Shown here piece by piece: positions 16,918-26,600 of a DNA stretch of 41,810 nt (position 1 is the first letter of the stretch; each line of letters starts with the position of its first letter). The DNA lies in IMG/VR virus record IMGVR_UViG_3300020190_000126, positions 1-41,810 of that record; one strand, 5' to 3'. A program made the position numbers and the translations under genes. Under the pieces are notes generated by a model, which was given only the letters and a program-made list of their open reading frames with translations, was not told the origin of the DNA and did not search any database. This DNA is from a virus.

Positions 16918-17334
16918 TTAATGGGATTTGTGTTTTGATTGAATGTGTCTGTTAAGAAGGTTTGCCCTCATTTCCCATCCGCAATGCGGACATACTTTGT
17001 GTGGATATGAAGCGTTGACCTGTCTAATCAGATTACCGGCGACGATTTTAGCTTTCTCAGAAGCAGGTGCTTTACCTCCGATGCGTCCCGCCTTAGCATG
17101 ATGTTCGGGGTTTCTTGCGAACCAGTCTTCTCGTGCGAGAGCTGTAGCTTCGGCAGTAGAGATTTGCCCTGAGAGGCACATTGCTGCCACCCAATCTCCC
17201 AATTCTCCGTATTTGAGGTATCGTGCGAAGTGTAACTCTGCATGTTCCTCAACAGTGACTTTGAGAAGGTTGGATGGATCGTCAGTTCCACCAGCGTGTT
17301 TGGGCACGATATGGTGAATTTGGTACACAGTCAT
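16918..17334 (-). CDS. HNH homing endonuclease with C-terminal zinc finger
   Basis: This 138-aa free-standing endonuclease has an HNH core at residues 6-35 (IHHIVPKHAGGTDDPSNLLK then VEEHAELH) with His7-His8, Asn22 and His31/His35 in place. The middle (AKAGRIGGKAPASEKAKIVA, residues about 80-100) resembles the modular DNA-binding segments of homing enzymes. Residues about 113-135 form a C2H2 finger: CPHC, eleven residues, His, four residues, His. Such enzymes cleave endonuclease-free alleles of the phage and spread by repair. It sits between the minor head gene and the decoration gene, 24 nt after a GGGTAAAA motif, interrupting an otherwise tight head operon. It appears intact. Confidence 0.9.
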   Translation of the reverse strand: MTVYQIHHIVPKHAGGTDDPSNLLKVTVEEHAELHFARYLKYGELGDWVAAMCLSGQISTAEATALAREDWFARNPEHHAKAGRIGGKAPASEKAKIVAGNLIRQVNASYPHKVCPHCGWEMRANLLNRHIQSKHKSH

Positions 17335-17357
17335 GTAGTTTGTTGGTTGTGTTGGTG

Positions 17358-17365
17358 TTTTACCC
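17358..17365 (-). promoter_or_regulatory. GGGTAAAA motif, copy D
   Basis: Minus-strand TAGGGTAAAACACC. The TAG is the stop codon of the minor head gene, and the motif lies 24 nt before the ATG of the HNH endonuclease. Confidence 0.5.
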
Positions 17366-18138
17366 TAACGGTATTCAAGACGGCAACGGCAGCGATCCCA
17401 ACAGCGACACCCGCGACCGGGCATAGGTAAAGCCCCCATGGGCTGCCATCCCGCCGCGTCGTAAGCTATGCAGTCGGGGCAACAGCGTTTGTCAAGATGA
17501 GCAATACGGCGCATCTCTTTATAGCCACCTTCTTGCATGTTCATGAACACGCCGAGATTAAAGAAACTATAAATAGGTGTGGCGATGTATCGAATAACGC
17601 GACCGTTTAACGATCTCCAGGATTTTCCAACAGCACTCTGTGTCGCAGTCAAAGCTGCAGCTACTTGTGCGGGAGTTCCCTTCGGTCCGTCGTCAGAGTA
17701 GTCAGGAGCTAACTCCGGGTTCACTTGGAGGACATCTTCCAAGGCCATGTCAGCGAAATCAACGGAGTCGTCTTTATATTTTAAGACTCCATCATCAATG
17801 TAGTCTTTTGTTTCTTGGAGAAATGTCACAAGAGGGGGAAGCATGCCGCCAACGATTGACGGCCATGCCTTCTCCATCTTGTCTTTGGGTCTATTTTCAC
17901 CAGCGCCGAGATAAACAGCAGCAAGAGCGGAGACGAGAGTCTTGTCGATGAGAGCACGTGCGTACTCATCAAACTTCATCTGCTGGTCACGAAGACCTTT
18001 GACGATGACACGACCCTCGGCTACCATTCTCTTTTCCAGCTTCGACATGTCTGGGTAGCGTCTTGCCAGACGTTCGGCTTGCTGGTAGTAGTTATCTCTC
18101 TGACGTGTGGCTAAGCCGACCATCGAGAGAAGTTCCAT
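17365..18138 (-). CDS. Minor head / head morphogenesis protein (Mu F-like)
   Basis: This 257-aa protein is mostly helical (LATRQRDNYYQQAERLARRY at the start). It ends with a cysteine-rich module at about residues 215-257: HLDKRCCPDCIAYDAAGWQ, LPMPGRGCRCWDRCRCRLEY. A 'D-x-x-C-C-x-x-C ... P-x-P-G-x-x-C-x-C ... C-x-C' C-terminus is characteristic of the SPP1 gp7 / Mu gpF minor head family, which bind near the portal and enter the procapsid. The length is shorter than Mu gpF (about 430 aa) but close to SPP1 gp7 (about 300). It starts 1 nt past the protease/scaffold stop. The HNH gene follows. The cysteines might bind metal, but that is inference. Confidence 0.65.
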   Translation of the reverse strand: MELLSMVGLATRQRDNYYQQAERLARRYPDMSKLEKRMVAEGRVIVKGLRDQQMKFDEYARALIDKTLVSALAAVYLGAGENRPKDKMEKAWPSIVGGMLPPLVTFLQETKDYIDDGVLKYKDDSVDFADMALEDVLQVNPELAPDYSDDGPKGTPAQVAAALTATQSAVGKSWRSLNGRVIRYIATPIYSFFNLGVFMNMQEGGYKEMRRIAHLDKRCCPDCIAYDAAGWQPMGALPMPGRGCRCWDRCRCRLEYR

Positions 18139-18139
18139 C

Positions 18140-20929
18140 TCAGCTGTACATCGCCTTCTTAAGACACTCTACATAGTCGAGCTTACCACCAGACTGCTCC
18201 ACCATTTGGAGAGCTTTCTGGTGAGGATCGAGATCGACTTCGTCCACAAACTTCATGGCACCACCAGCGTATTCGCTGAAGTCCACGAGGTTGGGGAGGC
18301 TGTTGAGAATACCAAACAGCAAGCTAGTAGCGGTTTCTCCTTCGGAGAATTCCATCACACCAAACTCCAGACCCTCAGCGAACTCGATGAGTTTGCGCTC
18401 AGGGATGATGGAATCAACCATCTTGCCAGTCTCATAGAGACCTTCGACGAAGCTGTGGATCTGCTCACGACGGTGGGCAATCTGAGCCTCACGGTATTCC
18501 TGCTTGATGCGGGCGTTTTCAGCCTTCAGAGCTTGAAGTTCAGCGTAGAACTCGCTGAAGTCCGTGTCATCTTCATCTTCATCCTCGTCATCCTCAGCAT
18601 AGGCGCGAGTCATTTTCTTCGGGTTCATGTCACTGAACTCGTCGTCCATGTCCTCGTCATCTTCGTCCTCGGCGTAGGTGGAGCCGAAACCGGTGCGAGT
18701 GTAAGGATTGTCGTCCTTGTCACACTCCCCATACTCGGGGTCATCACCACCAGGACCAACACCAGAAGGACCAGTTTCTTCGCCAACTCCACCGTCATAC
18801 TGACCGGAGAGCATGGACTTTTTGCCCTTACCTTCCGAGTGCTTCTTCTCGAACTTCTCGAGTTCTTCGCTCTCGTGAGCTTTGCCGTAGTCACCTTCAC
18901 GCTTTTGGCGCTTGACTTCCTGCTTGCGGTCGTACTCGCTGTAGCCGTGCTCGTCCTCGTCCTTCATGAGCTCTTCGGTCTCATGAGCGGCTCCGTGGCG
19001 ACCCTCCTTACGCTGACGCTTAGCTTCGAAACCACGGTCTGCCGCTTCTTTACGCTCTGCAGTTGATTCTTTGTGGTCCTCAGCGAAGTGGCCCTGCTCT
19101 TTCACCTCTTCAGCGCGCTTGCGCAGAGCGGGTGGGAGTTTGCTCATGTCGCCGTACTCCATCTCGCCGTGATCGGCACCACCAGTCACACCGGAAGGAC
19201 CAGTGCGCTCTGCGGGCTCGTCATCCTCGTCGGAATCGAAAGCGCCAGGAGTTAGGGCTTTCTTGGTCGATTTAGGCTCACCACGGTACGACTCGGAGTA
19301 CACACCACCAGTTTTCAGGGTCATCTCATCAGGACCACCCTCGAACTGACCGGACAAGATTTTCTTCTTGCCCTTACCTTCAGCATACACACCACTCTTA
19401 CCGGTCACCTCAGCAGGTTCAGGTTCAGCGTGGTCCATGACGGAACCTGGGATACCACCACCAAAGGATTTCGGCATTTTTTCGCCGCCTTTGATGTACA
19501 TCACACGGGAACCTTTAGCACCCTTGACGTTTTTCACACCAACTGCGAAGATTTCGCCGTCAGGCATCTCTTCGGTTTCGGTTGGCATTTTGGTCTCGCT
19601 ATCGACACGACCTGCTGGGTTGTTGCCCGAAGCGGTCTTAGCGTCGTTCACACCATAGTCGACGTCGTCATCATAGACGTCGTTGTTGTACATTTGTTCA
19701 CGACTCATGGTGTCGTACCGTCCTTCATCATCGGGGTCAATGTAACGACCGGTCTTACGACGGTCTTCTTCGATGTCGTTGTTTTTGGCGGGAGGGCTAC
19801 CAGCATCATGCTGCTCTTTGCCAGTCGAAATTTGGTCACGACCAAAGGTCGCTTTCTCAGGAGTGGTCTTGCCGGTTTTGTAGCGGTCAGCTTGTTGCTC
19901 ACCGCTCTTGGCGGTTTCGTAGCGGTCTTCGCCAACACCTTTACCTTTGGGACCATGACTGTTCCAAGAACCACCGTGGTTCTCAGCATAGTTCACTTTG
20001 CCCGGCTCCATGCGGGGATTCCGCATTTTGGGGTTGTTGGCGTCACGCTCTTCGTGATCAGTGTGCATTTCGTCTTCGTCTTCACGATAGACGTTTTCCA
20101 CAACTTGAGACACAGAGCCGTGCTCAGTGCTTTTTCTTTTCCGGCTAATGCCTTGCTTTTCCATGTAGGTAAAGTCCTCTTCGGGGAACTGGTCTTCAAG
20201 ATCTGCCACAGACCGAGCGTTATCCCCACGTCGTGGGCGTTCGGTAAAGTTTGCAGGGTTACTTGGGTTTTCAATTTCAGAAGCGCTGTCCTCTTCTTCA
20301 GCAACCTCAGCTGAGGTGTCTTCTACTTCTTGTTCCTCCGGAGTGCCAATGGCGTCGGCGACTGCTGCACTCATCTCACTTCGTGCGAGATCGAGTTTTT
20401 CCTTGAGCATTTCAAGGGGACTCAAATCGCGAACGAGTGTGGGACCGAGATCTTTGTCAAAAACTGACATCGGGTCAAGCGCGACGGCGAAGTCATAGAC
20501 TCCGACACGTTGATCCCACTCGGCGAAGTTGAATGGCTCCAGACCCTTCACAGCCGGAGGAGCAGCACCGAGCAACGCCAGATGGCGTGCTGTCCACTTA
20601 CCGGGTGTTGGATTGATCTGAGAATCTGGAGAATAGAAGGAAATGGAGACTTTGCGATAGTGTCCGTCTTTCACCAAGTCTTTTGCGACATCAGTGAATT
20701 CTACGTCGGCATAAAGGTTTTCGCCTTCGCGAGAAAAACCTTTAATCCAGCCGTAAGACGGTAAACTGTCCGAGTCGCCTTGGTGACCTAAAACTAGTGG
20801 CGCTTCATGAACTGACGGGTCGTAAGATTCTACGACTTGGTCGAGGTCTTTGGTGCTGAAGCTTCGGGCCACGCCTTGGGCTGACGTTTGATCGCCAGCC
20901 ATAAAACAGTGAATACGTTTTACGAACAT
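18140..20929 (-). CDS. Prohead protease/scaffold protein (Mu gpI-like) with a very long repetitive acidic middle
   Basis: This 929-aa protein has three parts. Residues 1-150 match Mu gpI-type proteases: VKRIHCFMAGDQTSAQGVAR, YDPSVHEAPLVLGHQGDSDS with the conserved His, GWIKGF, and VSISFYSP with the probable nucleophile Ser. Residues about 775-929 resemble the gpI scaffold half (HRREQIHSFVEGLYETGKMV, MEFSEGETATSLLFGILNSL). The roughly 600 residues between are charged and apparently disordered, with repeats such as KGKKKILSGQFEGG / KGKKSMLSGQYDGG and several TGPSGV-like units. Mu gpI itself is only about 360 aa. The tripeptide [FY][AS]E occurs 13 times and could be a self-cleavage signal (inference). 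The ATG at 20929 is preferred over 20902 because the VKRIHCFMAG stretch aligns with the family. It overlaps the GIY-YIG gene by 10 nt. Confidence 0.85.
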   Translation of the reverse strand: MFVKRIHCFMAGDQTSAQGVARSFSTKDLDQVVESYDPSVHEAPLVLGHQGDSDSLPSYGWIKGFSREGENLYADVEFTDVAKDLVKDGHYRKVSISFYSPDSQINPTPGKWTARHLALLGAAPPAVKGLEPFNFAEWDQRVGVYDFAVALDPMSVFDKDLGPTLVRDLSPLEMLKEKLDLARSEMSAAVADAIGTPEEQEVEDTSAEVAEEEDSASEIENPSNPANFTERPRRGDNARSVADLEDQFPEEDFTYMEKQGISRKRKSTEHGSVSQVVENVYREDEDEMHTDHEERDANNPKMRNPRMEPGKVNYAENHGGSWNSHGPKGKGVGEDRYETAKSGEQQADRYKTGKTTPEKATFGRDQISTGKEQHDAGSPPAKNNDIEEDRRKTGRYIDPDDEGRYDTMSREQMYNNDVYDDDVDYGVNDAKTASGNNPAGRVDSETKMPTETEEMPDGEIFAVGVKNVKGAKGSRVMYIKGGEKMPKSFGGGIPGSVMDHAEPEPAEVTGKSGVYAEGKGKKKILSGQFEGGPDEMTLKTGGVYSESYRGEPKSTKKALTPGAFDSDEDDEPAERTGPSGVTGGADHGEMEYGDMSKLPPALRKRAEEVKEQGHFAEDHKESTAERKEAADRGFEAKRQRKEGRHGAAHETEELMKDEDEHGYSEYDRKQEVKRQKREGDYGKAHESEELEKFEKKHSEGKGKKSMLSGQYDGGVGEETGPSGVGPGGDDPEYGECDKDDNPYTRTGFGSTYAEDEDDEDMDDEFSDMNPKKMTRAYAEDDEDEDEDDTDFSEFYAELQALKAENARIKQEYREAQIAHRREQIHSFVEGLYETGKMVDSIIPERKLIEFAEGLEFGVMEFSEGETATSLLFGILNSLPNLVDFSEYAGGAMKFVDEVDLDPHQKALQMVEQSGGKLDYVECLKKAMYS

Positions 20930-21501
20930 ATGTATTCAGCGGTGTACCCTGAACGTAATGATCTACTCGGATCCTTGAGACACCTTTTTAGGGACATATA
21001 CGGAATAAGACCACTTTTGACGGCGTCTTTTATACTCATAAAGATGAACTCTTCACCAGATGATGAAGTGATCTTTACTCGTTTACCGTATTCTTCCTTA
21101 CACCTTTGTCCACCTTTTCTAGTCCACTCTGACCTGGGGGCGTCCGGATGAAAGATACCCGTACGTTCCTTGTGTCGTCGGTGTCCTTGGATAGGACCGT
21201 TTATTTTCCCCCATCTACGTGAAGATTCAGGGTTATTTTTTGGACGATCACTAAATGGTGAGAGATTGTAACACTGTTCCACCCCAAACCACATGTCAAG
21301 GAGTGACTGTTCTAAAATGGCGTTATCACTATCATCTTCAAAAACCTCCCACACAAAGGTGTCTGGGGACTTACGAAGTGAGTTGTGAAAAGGTGTGTTT
21401 CGTTTGGATAGGAGATGTTGTTTCTGTCTCTTTAGGAAGTTAGTAGTACTTCCGATATAGAACTTGCCGTTCTGCGTGTTTGTGGCTATGTAAGTAATCA
21501 T
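20920..21501 (-). CDS. GIY-YIG homing endonuclease
   Basis: This 193-aa enzyme has a GIY-YIG nuclease domain in its first 90 residues: TYIATNTQNGKFYIGSTTN with both motif halves, Arg25 (LKRQKQH), a VWEVFE strand, and the catalytic Glu64 in AILEQSLLDMW. Residues about 95-193 form a DNA-binding part with basic modular segments (ESSRRWGKINGPIQGHRRHK) and a NUMOD1-like segment (FIFMSIKDAVKSG). It is inserted between portal and protease genes. Its last codons overlap the start of the protease gene by 10 nt (ATGTTCGTAA), so it was fitted in without harming the neighbour. A GGGTAAAA motif lies 63 nt upstream. It appears intact; its own N-terminus is echoed in the relic at 14669..14758. Confidence 0.92.
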   Translation of the reverse strand: MITYIATNTQNGKFYIGSTTNFLKRQKQHLLSKRNTPFHNSLRKSPDTFVWEVFEDDSDNAILEQSLLDMWFGVEQCYNLSPFSDRPKNNPESSRRWGKINGPIQGHRRHKERTGIFHPDAPRSEWTRKGGQRCKEEYGKRVKITSSSGEEFIFMSIKDAVKSGLIPYMSLKRCLKDPSRSLRSGYTAEYICS

Positions 21502-21563
21502 CGGTGATTTTTGAGGGTGCGAGGCTTTGTCTCCTCTGGTAGTTTAACCGATTGGCTAATTAC

Positions 21564-21571
21564 TTTTACCC
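21564..21571 (-). promoter_or_regulatory. GGGTAAAA motif, copy E
   Basis: Minus-strand GTGAGGGTAAAAGTAATTAG, 4 nt past the portal stop codon and 63 nt before the ATG of the GIY-YIG endonuclease. Confidence 0.5.
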
Positions 21572-21575
21572 TCAC

Positions 21576-22973
21576 TCAGTTTAGCGAGTTTTCATCTTCA
21601 GAAACAGCTTCATCCTCAGTGATTTCTTCGTCACCGAACGGTTTTTCTTCTTCTCCGTCAGATCCGAAGATTTTGTCATAGAGATCACCGTCGGCTTCAG
21701 GGTCATAAGATTCGGGAGCATCTACTGCTTGGGGAGCAGCCGCTTGGAAATCCTCTTCTTCTGCTAAATCCACTTTGAAGTGATTTTCTATCCATTCTTT
21801 TTTGGGTTTAAACCCTGACTGAATCATCAAACTTACATCTGCCATTGTTAGTTGGGATTCCTCTAGTCGGAACTGGCGGCTGATGGTAGGAGCCTCAACA
21901 TTCACACCGAAGTTGAGGTCGACGATCCAACGAATGAGAGTGTCGCTCAGTGTTTGCGACAGAAGTTGGGAAAGTTCGGAGGCGCGAATAACCCGCACCA
22001 TGTTCGCAACTTGGGATGAAGCCCGTGAGCCAGCTTCGGCTTGACCTGCTTCGTCTTCGCCACAAACTAGGAGTGAAATCTCCTTGTCGATGTACTCGAT
22101 GAGGTTCATGAAGATGTCAGCTGAACCTGATGGGTTCAGGAACTCCAGTTCATAACCCTCAGGTAGGATCATCGCTGTCTCTTGAGACAGGTTGGAGAGG
22201 TGGTCGTACAGCGTGTCAATCTCAACATTTGAGGCTGAGAGTGGAGCCTTGGCGATAGCTGTCGGTGTGGCATAACGATCACCGTACAGTACGTAAGACT
22301 CAATAGCACGACGCCGAAACTTAACGATCGGATACAAGATACGGCCCAAGCCCGTTCCATATGGGTCACCAGTGTGTGAGAGCCAGTAACGCTGAATGAT
22401 GAACTTTCGCGCTGGCAGTTCAATACCTTCGAACATGCGGTTGAAGGTTAGCACACGCATGGTGAAACCAGTGTCGGCTTCTTCGCTCTCTTGGAACACG
22501 AAGCGACGTTGGTCGCGGATGCGAACGTCGAATGGGATAATGCCTTGATTCGTCTTCTTCCACATCACCTCTCCCACAGAGAAACCGCAGATGAGGGACT
22601 CAGCAAGACCCTTGTAGAGATCATCCACATCAAGGGACGAAAGCGCCTCCTCAACGTAGTCCTTCACCGCTAAATCACCGGGTTTCTCTGAAACTGGGGT
22701 GATAATCCAATCGCGGGCCGTGATCTCCTGACACAACTTCATGAACGATGCCTGGACCGAGGAATCCCACAGCAGTCGCTTATAGATAATTAGGGCTCTG
22801 TTACCACCCTTCTGGATGATGAGGTCGTCATCAGGTCTGACGATTGTGTTCCCCTGCCCTGTAAAGGGAGAGGAACTGCCGAACATGTAGATCGACGATA
22901 AGTTGTAAGGGTCGGTTACATATTTTGCGACCTCACCCTTCGGAACTGGAGGAATTTGGAAGCGTTTCGCCAT
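21576..22973 (-). CDS. Portal protein (DUF935, Mu gp29-like)
   Basis: This 465-aa protein has the signatures of DUF935 portals: VQASFMKLCQEITARDWIIT, a GLAESLICGFSVGEVMWKK segment near residue 125, then GDPYGTGLGRILYPIVKFRR near residue 205 with YVLYGDRYATPTAIAK, and the later EIDTLYDHLSNLSQETAMIL. The portal dodecamer is the capsid vertex through which DNA is packaged and to which the neck attaches. Length is near the family norm (about 450-520 aa). The last ~60 residues are acidic and low complexity. It overlaps the gp25-like gene by TAATG. With the gpI-like protease and F-like protein it forms a Mu-style head cassette now split by the GIY-YIG gene. Confidence 0.9.
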   Translation of the reverse strand: MAKRFQIPPVPKGEVAKYVTDPYNLSSIYMFGSSSPFTGQGNTIVRPDDDLIIQKGGNRALIIYKRLLWDSSVQASFMKLCQEITARDWIITPVSEKPGDLAVKDYVEEALSSLDVDDLYKGLAESLICGFSVGEVMWKKTNQGIIPFDVRIRDQRRFVFQESEEADTGFTMRVLTFNRMFEGIELPARKFIIQRYWLSHTGDPYGTGLGRILYPIVKFRRRAIESYVLYGDRYATPTAIAKAPLSASNVEIDTLYDHLSNLSQETAMILPEGYELEFLNPSGSADIFMNLIEYIDKEISLLVCGEDEAGQAEAGSRASSQVANMVRVIRASELSQLLSQTLSDTLIRWIVDLNFGVNVEAPTISRQFRLEESQLTMADVSLMIQSGFKPKKEWIENHFKVDLAEEEDFQAAAPQAVDAPESYDPEADGDLYDKIFGSDGEEEKPFGDEEITEDEAVSEDENSLN

Positions 22974-23344
22974 TAGATGCTCAGGGTGAAGGAGAGAGGC
23001 GGCTGCGGCACCCCATTAACGTAGTAAGTAATGATGATTCGATATAGTCCACTATCAGACCCAGTCCAGTCCCCAACTACGGATACCGCTTCCACTTCTG
23101 GGACATTTTGCTCGATTGCAAGTTGGAATTGAGAATTGATGAGAGCAGGCTTTAACACCTGAAAGATGTAGTCGTCCGTGCCATAGTTGGCTCTCATCAC
23201 CCTCTCGTACCATCTTGTTTCTACGACTGAGAGGACGTGTTGACCAATTAGATCAAAATCAGATGACAAAGACAATCCGCCATTTGATAAGGCGAGAGGA
23301 TAGGTCAATCCTCGAATTTTAGGCTGAAGGGGATTGACGCTCAT
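22973..23344 (-). CDS. gp25-like baseplate wedge protein (GPW/gp25 family)
   Basis: This 123-aa protein follows the gp25 pattern closely: KIRGLTYPLALSNGGLSLSS, VLSVVETRWYERVMRANYGT (the conserved 'Rxx..E-x-x-M-x-x-x-Y-G-T' helix), the strand AVSVVGDWT and a closing RIIITYYVN. T4 gp25 and P2 gpW sit at the wedge-sheath boundary and help start sheath assembly and contraction. The length matches the family (about 110-135 aa). It lies between the RHH gene (ATGA overlap) and the portal (TAATG overlap), so a baseplate gene is embedded at the border of the head module, separated from the other baseplate genes by about 8.6 kb. Confidence 0.8.
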   Translation of the reverse strand: MSVNPLQPKIRGLTYPLALSNGGLSLSSDFDLIGQHVLSVVETRWYERVMRANYGTDDYIFQVLKPALINSQFQLAIEQNVPEVEAVSVVGDWTGSDSGLYRIIITYYVNGVPQPPLSFTLSI

Positions 23345-23649
23345 CGACGATACCGTTTGGCCATTTCAGAATTGAGTTTCATCATTCGAGAGCTTTTCTC
23401 TCTGATGTCTATCTTAGCGTCCGCTACTCTACCTACTTCCTCACGAAGTTTGTCAAGTGGCAGTGAGATATAAAGAATTGGTTCGAACAGCTCAATGGCT
23501 TGTTCGGTTTGAGTCGAGTGTTCCCTTTCTTCGGACTCTTCAAGGATGCGGGCGCAGAGGGCGCCTAAAGAGACACCCTCCATTGCCGCACGTTGTTTGA
23601 GCTTCGAGTGAAGGGAATCCTCGACGTTGAATAGAATTCGTTTCGCCAT
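23341..23649 (-). CDS. Ribbon-helix-helix (Arc/CopG-type) DNA-binding protein
   Basis: From ATG 23649 this encodes 102 aa starting MAKRILFNVEDSLHSKLKQR then AAMEGVSLGALCARILEE. That is a beta strand followed by two helices, as in Arc/MetJ/CopG or antitoxin RHH domains. The remaining residues are helical (LREEVGRVADAKIDIREKSS), perhaps for oligomerisation. An alternative ATG at 23664 adds five residues and gives a TGATG overlap with the sheath stop. I prefer 23649 because TAGGGA lies just upstream and the domain normally begins here. A dimeric repressor within a structural operon could autoregulate or time late transcription. No toxin partner is adjacent, so an antitoxin role is unlikely. Target unknown. 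Confidence 0.65.
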   Translation of the reverse strand: MAKRILFNVEDSLHSKLKQRAAMEGVSLGALCARILEESEEREHSTQTEQAIELFEPILYISLPLDKLREEVGRVADAKIDIREKSSRMMKLNSEMAKRYRR

Positions 23650-23663
23650 GGATTCCCTAATCA

Positions 23664-26600
23664 TCAGATAGCGTTGTCTTGACCGACGCCTAGTGCGTCA
23701 AGCTCGTTCTGCATGTTGCCGATGGCCACACGAATGAGGTCGACTTCGATGCGCTCCAGTGTTGGCACCGGAACCACGAACACCTTGGCTCGGACGAGGC
23801 CGCTTTCCAAACCAGTTTTAGTTTGAACGCGCTCATCGCAAATAACCTGGAAAGCATCTCCAGGACGTTTTCCGAACAGAGCACCACGGACATACAGCTC
23901 GTTGAGGATGCTGTTGCCGATGGAGATGATCTTGTTGTAAACGAGGCCGAAACCGTCGATCACGTTGAAGATCTGACTGTCGAATGCGCGGCGTAGGCTA
24001 CCATACACTACGTTCATGATCACGCGAGTGTTCACGAACTGGAACAGGCGCTGCTCAGCGTCGGCCTGGTTGATGCGAGTGCGACCACCCCAGATGAATA
24101 CGGTGTTGCCATATCCAGGCAGTGTGCGGCAGACGTTGCAACCTTTAGGGTTGAGAATGTCTTGCTGAATGCTGTTGATGGGGATCTGAACAGCGGACAC
24201 ACCATTGAGGGGATACCTGACGCCGGCAGGCGGATACTGGAAACCCTCACTACGATAGCGGCGAATAGCCACACCAGTGATATAAGGGCTCGGAGGAATC
24301 CAAGCACCAGAAGCGTTCTTCAGGTACGGGCCATAGTACGCGATGAAACCACGAGGGTTGTAGTACTCTTGGCTGTCCTCGAGCAGTTTCTGTGCGTCGT
24401 CGATACCGGTTGCAACAACAACTGCGGCAGGAACACCTTCATTGAAGGTACCACGCAGACCGTAATCCACCAGCTCTTCGGAGGTGACTGCATTGAAGCG
24501 CCACAAGTTAGAAGGAGCTTCCTTATAAGCAATATAGCGGAGAGTCAGAGAAGAACCCCACAATACAGTCTTATTGCCCGAACCATCGGTGAAGGTCGGG
24601 GTGATGTAGGCTTGAGCTGAACGATCATTGGCCGTCAGAGGTGTGCAGAAGTAGCTCACCGTGTTCTGAGAACGAAGAACGAGATCTCCAAGGAATCCAG
24701 CATTTTCTGGATTTGGAACGCCCGCATCGAACTCACCAAATGGCGAGTAATACTTTGCATCAGGCTGATTTTCTACACGATAGAAGCCAAGTGTGTGAGG
24801 TTGGCCCACATCGGCGGGACCGGACAGAGGATCGAGGTTAGCGGGATAGAAGGTGGGCAACACGTTGTAGGTGTTGAAACCATACTTACGACCGCGAATG
24901 AGATTCACCACACCCTCATTATTGTAGAGGCTGGTATTCTCAGGAGCAACAACCAATCCGCTGTAAGACAGGGTAGTTTGTCCCACATTCAGTCCATTAT
25001 TGGGGAACTGAATAAAGATGCGGCTGTTAAGATTGCTCAGAGTGGTGGCCAAACGGAATTGATTACCGTTGATCACATTCACATAGTACCGAACAGAAGC
25101 AGCAGATGTGGAAGCATTCACCAGAGTTCCAGTACCAATTTTAGTAAGTGGAGCGGTGAAGTAGATGACAGAACCATTGACAAGGCCATGGTTCAAACAT
25201 CCGAATACTGCTGGACTGTTCGTTTCTGAAGGATTTTGCTTGGTAATGTCAGTCTCTGCAAATTTGCGAGAGAATTGAGCAAGTTGGAAGTTTTCAGTAC
25301 TGTTCTGAAGTGTTCCAGGCAAGTGGAGAGTGTTTAGATCAAGCAGCTCGTTAGTGTCATTCAGAATCAAGTCAGAAACTTGACCATCGATTTCGACATT
25401 GAGATCCCATGCGGGAACTTCGTAGGTCAAAAGACCGGTTCCTTTGGTCTGCAGCGAGGCATATCCTTGAGCCGGGACGGTTGGGGTTCCACCACTAAAA
25501 GTGACAGTCGGCACATCAGTTTGGCTGTAGCCACTTCCTGCGTCAGTGATGACGACGCTAGTCACACCGCCAGTTCCACCAACAACAGCGTAACCAGTTG
25601 CAGTACGCCCACCAAGAGCAGCAGGAGCGCTGAAGATCACATCGGGCTCATCACCAACGGTATAGCCGGAACCAGGAACAGTGATCACAACACCGGTGAC
25701 GGCGTCACCAAGCAGTCCAGAACCACTGGAAGTATCAACGGGGATACAGCCAGGAGGCAGAGTCTGAACACCAGGATACTGAGGAGTGCCATCTCCATTG
25801 AGACCGCCTTTGCCGATGATCCAGTTGTAGGCAGTGATCGCTTGAGGATAGGTTGCAGCGAAGTAGATGTAACCAGTGAAGGTTTTTTCTGTTGGGGTTA
25901 GGTAAGTGGGAACCACATACACAGTTTCACCGTCTAACTCAGCAAGAGCTCCCACGCATTTGCTCAGAACCACAGGGGTGCCAGCTTCCTTAGTGGAAGG
26001 CCAGCTTGCGTTCTGAAGATCGAGAAGACCCGGACGGTCAAAGTCAGGCGTGGTGCTGGTCGCAAAAGCGATTTCACCATCGTCACGCAGGGACAAGAAA
26101 CGATCGACAGGAACGTTCAGGTTCTGCGAGCCGTTGACAGCAAATTCAGGGTTGCTCTCAGTGCCGCTCAGGGGGGTGTAACGAAGTTGCAGATAATTGG
26201 TGTCGTCAGCGGTCCACTTATAGATGGTGTTACCGACAAGGAACTCTTGATTAGTCTTTAGCGGAGCAGCTGCTTCATGCTGAAGGAAGTTATTGTACTC
26301 CAGAATGTCGGTCACATTGTATGGACCAGCATCAGCAATTGCCATCCACTTGTGGCTATTCAGTTCTGCTTGACGGGCCATTTCTTGACCAATCAAACGG
26401 CGTTCTTCTGGACCAAACTTAGCGAAAGCCACAGGAGCGGTCAGGTAACCCTGATCTTCCTGATCAACAAAAGCGGTCTTCAGACACTGAATGTAATCAG
26501 AGACGAGCTCGTTGGTATTCTCATTGTCGGGAATGACAGGACCAACGGTGTATGCATTCAGAGTGAACACATAGTAAGCGCCATCGCTAGGAGGCTCACT

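Noticed and set aside
18107-20314. Two long hydrophobic-looking plus-strand frames (18107..19066 and 19430..20314)
   Set aside because: They are the complement of Asp/Glu/Lys-rich codons of the protease/scaffold, which produces runs of Val, Leu and Phe. They are not membrane proteins.
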